NCBI GenBank assembly: GCA_038503035.1
Contig: JAVSML010024592.1
Coordinates: 285,212-349,211 of the forward strand
Direction of reading: 5' to 3'
Origin: Crocodylus rhombifer
Taxonomy: Eukaryota > Chordata > Crocodylia > Crocodylidae
DNA length: 64,000 bases
This document shows, in pieces, positions 59,061-64,000 of the stretch (the first letter of the stretch is position 1; each line of letters starts with the position of its first letter). Made by a program: the position numbers and the translations under genes. The notes under the pieces were generated by a model that saw nothing but the letters and a program-made list of their open reading frames with translations, was not told where the DNA came from and did no database searches.

Positions 59061-60139
59061 CCTTGGATTGACTAGTTCACTGGAGGGAGGAGGGTGACTC
59101 AGTTAGGAAAGTGTGACTATGGCACTGTCTGCAGCATCAGCAAAGGAGGCAATGAGAGTTTGTCCAAGCCTTGGGCAGAAGGACTGTTTGAGCCCCCGCA
59201 GATCTGGGAGCCCCCTTAGTGTGACTACTGTCACACCTGCCTTGAATCTCAGTCTTTCCATGGGAGCAGTGCATCTCCAAGCCCATTCCTTCTCTCTGGG
59301 ATCTCTGGGAGGTAGTTCACAGCTCATGTGCCTCCCCAGCCCTCTCCATCAGCTTTGGAGCCCCACAGGCCATATGTCTGACTGTCACCCTTTGTGATGG
59401 GCTAGCTAGCACTCCCAGAAGAAACCTATCTCCACAAACAATCGTATTTGTAATAATTTAATCATGAGCCCCTGGGTCATTAGAAATGTGAGTTTGGGCA
59501 ATTGCATTTCCATTGGTGGTTCAACCTTGTATGGGCATGTACGGCACAATTTTCCTTTGTTTTTTGTTTTGTTTTTCCTCCTCCTCTTCTCTTCCCCTTT
59601 TCTCTCTCACATCAAAACAGCTAAATTCTGTCAGAGGCTTTAGAAACTAGGGCAGTCACTGGGGAAACCTTGTAATATTTCATAAGTTCTCTCCGGGAGA
59701 GACTGTTTAAAGGAGCACTCCCGAGAGGGTGAGAAGCTTCAAAGTGGGACAAGGCAGCCCTTGACTTCTTTCCTTCCCCTCCCCACATGGGTGAGAGACC
59801 TCCTGTGGGACTCCCTGGGCTGGCCTTGGTACTACAACACATTTCTTTCACCAATGCACCCCTCATCCCCACCCCAGGACCATGCATATGTTTGCATTTC
59901 TTAGCTGAATTCCCCTCCAGTTTCTTTAAAAGAGGATGCCTCTTTGTGGGTGTCTTCAGCACCACTAATTATCTTGGTCCCTAAACTTTTGGAAGAAAAG
60001 TAACCTCCTTCATACATGCAGCATGCCCTGATTGGGAATCTGCTATTAAGTTTTCTTAGCCTACAACAAAAGTTTCAAGGAAAAGGATGTAAGCAGGTTA
60101 ATAAAGACTTCCCTGGTTTGTGACCTCCTTTGAGACACT

Positions 60140-60310
60140 TTTATCTGTGGGTCTTAAAGTGCTTTACCCAGGCAGGTATGCTGTACCCCTGTTTTGAGGA
60201 ATGGGAGTTAAGTGGTTAACCTAATGTGAAATTGGTAGAAAAGTTGTGAATTGAATTACCTCTCTCTGTAATCACTAGACTCCCTGCCTCCAGAAACTTA
60301 CTTACCCTGG
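60140..60310 (+). repeat. MIR-like SINE fragment
   Basis: CTTAAAGTGCTTTACCCAGG, CAGGTATGCTGTACCCCTGT and GGGAGTTAAGTGGTTAACCT follow MIR order (AAAGCGCTTTACAAAGGTAG, ATCATTATCCCCATTTTACA, GAGAGGTTAAGTGACTTG), with considerable decay. Confidence 0.55.
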
Positions 60311-62599
60311 TATATTTGTGCCTGTATCAATGATGCAGTGGCTTCAGGTGAAGGAGTGATTTCCTTCCCCCCACCCCCCAAGTTCTGTTGTGTCAGCTTA
60401 TAGTCCATCTGCAGTCACACTACCTAGTGCTCTGATCTGGCTAGTTAACGAAGCTAAGCTGGCTCAGAACTAGTTCTGTCACACTGAGAAGAGTTGGGCA
60501 GGTGTCTCAGGGCGAGGTGGCTTCCTGGTGAATTGCCACTGAAGCAATGGCCTCAGATGGAATTAGTGAAAGGATGCTGGGTGCTAGACATCAGTCTCTT
60601 GAACAAACCCCTCAGCCAAATGCTTCCCCTTTGTGTTTATACAAGTCCCTCTGGCATAGTTGTGACAAGAGTAGGCACGTTTGGCCTAGTGTCCTGGCCA
60701 AATTCCATCTATTTAACCTCCCTCAGCTCCTCTTGCAGGCTGAGTTGGATAAGGTTACTGCTGCATGGTCCTATAGTGTTTCTTTATGCTGTTAGCCCTT
60801 ATGTTAACTCCACACCAGAACTGAGTGGGAGCATATCTGATCAAACACAACTGCACTTAATTTGCACCTCACATGCTTTGCATTGTTGTGCCAGCCGTTC
60901 GTGGTTATGCTAGCAGACCTGGATTTACCATGACACGTGTAAAATGGTTTCATTGCCAGTGTAAATGGTGCCCCAGAGTCATAGATGCAACCAGGATTAG
61001 TGTGTGAGGGCATCTGTCCTCTCTCCTCATTCCCTCCAGGGAATTAGGAAACATTGTGGAGATTATTTGGTGTTTGCAGATAATGCATACAACAATATGC
61101 ACATTCCTACACTTGTTTTTCAAGCAGATGTTCTGGGGCCTATTACAAGTGCTTTGGTCTCTTGACCGCTTATCAGAGAGTGCCGTGTGGTTGTCTCTTC
61201 CTAGCACACTCATAAGTGGTGCGGTTTCACAGTGCGATGCAGCACAGCCCCAGGGAGACTGCCTCACCTTAGAATTTGAGATCCAAACCCTCTGTTGGCT
61301 TCCTATTCAGGCACATCACCCTCTGAAGGCAGGAGGGATGCCAGTGTTAAAAGATTTCAGGGGTTAGCATGTGAAATGCACCCACAGCTCACCCCCACAG
61401 CTTACCTACTACACCAGCTAGAGCACGAGCTGTAGCCTATGCAACTTCAGTGACACAAGAGACAGGGAAAGATGAACTGTAAAGCTTCAATGGAAACAAA
61501 AAACGCCAGTTCTGTATTGAAATAGCCTCTCCCCTACCCCTGCATCTGAAAGAGCCAGAACTCCACAATGTTCTGGACCATCACCGTCCAATCCACTCTG
61601 CCAGCTGTTGTAGAGCTGCGGCCATTAGAAAAGTATTTTAGGTACAAAAGGCACCCTGTGGATCTTGCCTTCTGCGCACCAGTGGCAGGTGCAGTCCTTC
61701 AGTAACACCCCATAGTGCTTTCTGTTTACGCTTACCAGAGCATAGGGCAGAAGATGTCATGTCCTGCGTCAGAGATTGAACTGAGCTGTTGCTGTTGTCT
61801 GCTACCAGAAACGTGGAGGGAAGCCCTCAGCCTATGGTGTGTACAGCTTCTAGGTTTCTGAGACAGGAGCAGAGTTGGTGCAAGTAGTCTTTGAACTCAG
61901 GTGTTTCCTAACCTAGAGGAAGGCTTGGTGCGTGAAACATTGTTGCAGGCTGCACATACTCCATCCAAGAGAGTCCTTGTAATTTCCCAATGTGTGCCAG
62001 CTGATCAAACTCTGAGCAGCTGTGGAAGCTGTAGAGGCTGCAAGGATCAGATAGGCTTGTGGAGCAATAAGATGATGTGGTGATACAAACTCCTAAGCCT
62101 TGCCTATACTCTTGCTGCCAAGGGTGAAGTTAAGCTCTTGGGCCTCTGGGAATATAAGGATCAGACTTTTTTGCCAGAATAGGCCAGGCCCTAGAAAAGG
62201 GACATGGTTGTGGAGCAGCAGGTACAATCATTGTGGGTGTTTCCAATGCTTGGTAGTGTCAGGGTACCTATGTGCATACCTGCCTATGGTCCAGGAGTGG
62301 AGTAAGTCCTGCAAGCATTGCATATGCAGGAGCCAGGTCTGTTACCCAGAAGTACCAGGTTTTAAAATACCCCATGTCTGTCTACCCAGTTCTTCTCATC
62401 TCCTTGAAATGCTGTAATATGGGAAGAAAATTGGTAGGGATTCTTAAACCTCTCTCTCCTCCTTTCCGTGTTGCTAGATATAGCTACAGAATATATGCTC
62501 AGAGTATGTCTGTGTATAGACAAGAGTATAACCCCACTGTGCATACAACAAGGGTATATAGAGCATTTTAATAGATATAGGCTACTAACTTAACATATA
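60311..62599. other. Intron sequence, no gene seen
   Basis: No exon, RNA gene or defined repeat was recognised. Open frames here (longest 139 codons at 60,494) have no domain signature. Confidence 0.45.
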
Positions 62600-62640
62600 C
62601 AGTTGCTATAGCAACTGAGGTTTCCTTAGCAACAGTTGCA
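62600..62640. promoter_or_regulatory. RFX X-box-like palindrome plus adjacent half-sites
   Basis: CAGTTGCTATAGCAACTG (62600-62617) is a perfect 18-bp palindrome that contains GTTGCT-AT-AGCAAC, the arrangement of the RFX-family X-box (consensus form GTTGCCATGGCAAC). Eleven bases on, GCAACAGTTGC (62629-62639) is a second small palindrome with two more GCAAC half-sites. RFX sites often mark enhancers of ciliary, neural or sensory genes. The motif is seen; binding is inference. Confidence 0.45.
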
Positions 62641-62984
62641 GAAAATAATCTAGTACCAATTAAAAATAAACTGTTTGGGAAGGGGGGCACCGAGGGAGAA
62701 ATAGAGCTACTGAGTATTGCCTTCCCTTTTTATTGGTTTTTTTTTAATCCCAGAGAGTTGGAGGACTGGAGAAGGCTCAGAATAACCCTTTTTTCCCCCT
62801 GAAATGAATCAAAGCAGTGTAGTGGGTTTGAGTGCAACCTGTTTGGTGTCTCAGGCTATTGCCCCAAAATGGGCAAGGGGCAGGGGAGGTGGAAGGGGGC
62901 TAGGAAGAACATAACAGTGTGAGCCTAAAGCTTCCTGTTACATCCAGGTCCCCAAAGAGCAAAGCCAGGAGTTCCTCCCCTGCC

Positions 62985-63135
62985 CTCCACGCCCCCTCTC
63001 GGCATGCATACCCTGGTATCTAGCCTTTATTAGCATACTGATTAAAGCCAAAGGCAATACAGGCTTCAGGGGAACTTTTAATGTGTTACCAAGATGCATA
63101 TCCTCCGATGCTAGATTAGAGCAGAAAAGCGTCTC
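62985..63135. promoter_or_regulatory. Candidate conserved non-coding element
   Basis: CTTTATTAGCATACTGATTA, AACTTTTAATGTGTTACC and AAGATGCATATCCTCCGATG lie in repeat-free DNA. ATGCATAT resembles an octamer-type word and TAATC/GATTA is an OTX/PITX-type word. The call rests on composition only. Confidence 0.22.
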
Positions 63136-64000
63136 TGTCAAGGGAGCCTCTTTCTTACATTTGATGCCATTGATCTGGGCCTCTTCTCTCCTTGGCCCCC
63201 TCCACACATCAGAGACATACTGTGCTTGGCTGGCAGGCATTGGGGAGTGGAGAATGCAATGGTCTTTTGAAGTAAATTGTAAGGCAAGATAAGATACTTC
63301 TCTCTCTGCAGCAATAGAAAAGCAGCACCATCATATTCTGGTGAATAGAGCTTGTGGGACAGATTATCAGGTGTATAAAACTGCATAGCTGCCTAGACAG
63401 GAATGGAACCCAGCAAATCCCTTCCTGTATTTCTGTAGTATCTGCCATTCCCAAAGTGCTTTGTAAATGTCATAAATAGAGTTGCCAACTCTTATCAGCA
63501 TGTGTATACTAACTCTATATGCTGTGTGCATGCTGGCGTCCTGCCACCCAGTCCTGAAATCCCCCCTCTTCTGGCAGTTGAAACACAATGGTGTTTCAAC
63601 AGCACTCTACAGCTGTCCAGGAGATGACGTAGGCAATAGAAACTGCAAGTGAAGCTTAGGTAGCGATTGTAATTACCTGAACTGGATCTGGTCTGTAGTG
63701 CTGGACACTGGTATTACAACTTTCCTGACTGTTAAGAATTCAATAAAGCTTTTCTCCAACATTAGGATTACCTGAAAGGATCAGGATCACTGGTCTGAGA
63801 GATGATGTGTCCAGCTTGGAGTTTACTGGCTCAGTGCTGACCAGGCAGTGAAGGAGGTGCACCAGCTTAAAATACCAACCTGTACCATGACTAGAGAGCT
63901 CCAGCCTGAGTACTTATGAGCTTGACCTTGTTCAGTGTATGTACCCTGAGATCTAGTTGGGCCCCCGGTGCAGAAATCTGAGGTAGATCTGATTACTGGC

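Larger units (their letters stand above)
45733..64000 (+). other. IGSF3: IGSF3 intron downstream of the Ig5 exon, at least 18.3 kb
   Basis: From the GTAAGC donor to the end of the window I found no exon with an Ig6-Ig8 pattern (such as the HVEEW-type block after the second cysteine), no transmembrane exon and no polyadenylated 3' UTR structure. I also checked open stretches without a methionine, because such an exon may lack one. The intron holds antisense CR1 copies, a palindromic MITE, MIR-like pieces and candidate regulatory stretches listed separately. The remaining sequence is unremarkable. Confidence 0.75.

Overview
The window is vertebrate, almost certainly sauropsid, genomic DNA. It carries part of one protein-coding gene, and everything else is intron or flank filled with old transposons. 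Four well-preserved coding exons lie on the + strand between about 37.0 and 45.7 kb. Each encodes one V-type immunoglobulin domain. Their translations match immunoglobulin superfamily member 3 (IGSF3, also called EWI-3), a tetraspanin-associated single-pass membrane protein of the EWI family. The exons are Ig domains 2, 3, 4 and 5 in order. All have consensus splice sites and are symmetric phase 1-1 (411, 390, 402 and 405 bp), and together they form one uninterrupted frame. The Ig2 exon contains the EWI tripeptide that names the family.

The rest of the gene is not seen. No exon for the signal peptide or Ig1 was recognised in the 36.9 kb before the Ig2 exon. No exon for Ig6, Ig7, Ig8, the transmembrane segment or the tail was recognised in the 18.3 kb after the Ig5 exon. 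The introns flanking this block are therefore probably very long: at least 36.9 kb (or partly 5' flank) and at least 18.3 kb.

The organism is inferred from the repeats. There are several CR1 LINE copies: a sense 3' fragment with the reverse transcriptase FADD motif at 20.3-21.5 kb, and antisense 3' ends at 49.5, 54.5 and 55-56 kb with the terminal tandem CTATGAA-like motif. There are two elements with TAGGGCTGTGCGAAA-type terminal repeats (8.7-9.8 and 11.05-11.8 kb), other non-autonomous hAT-like elements (15.6-16.1 and 31.4-31.9 kb), foldback elements (1.2, 21.9 and 46.8 kb) and scattered old MIR/L2-like pieces. This mix resembles what I know of crocodilian genomes; a turtle is the main alternative. 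No Alu, L1 or squamate-specific SINE was noticed.

Layout: 1-36,964 is intron or upstream flank with most of the DNA transposons. 36,965-45,732 holds the IGSF3 Ig2-Ig5 exons and three introns of 1.7-3.1 kb. 45,733-64,000 is intron with CR1 copies, a palindromic MITE and several AT-rich, homeobox-motif-rich stretches that look like candidate conserved non-coding elements, plus an RFX X-box-like palindrome near 62.6 kb. No RNA gene, CRISPR array, operon or bacterial feature is present. I found no convincing new biological system. The most notable items are the hAT insertions with readable target-site duplications, an exact 31-bp inverted match between two CR1 copies, a 56-bp Z-DNA-type tract beside a cruciform-prone repeat, and the RFX-like palindrome.
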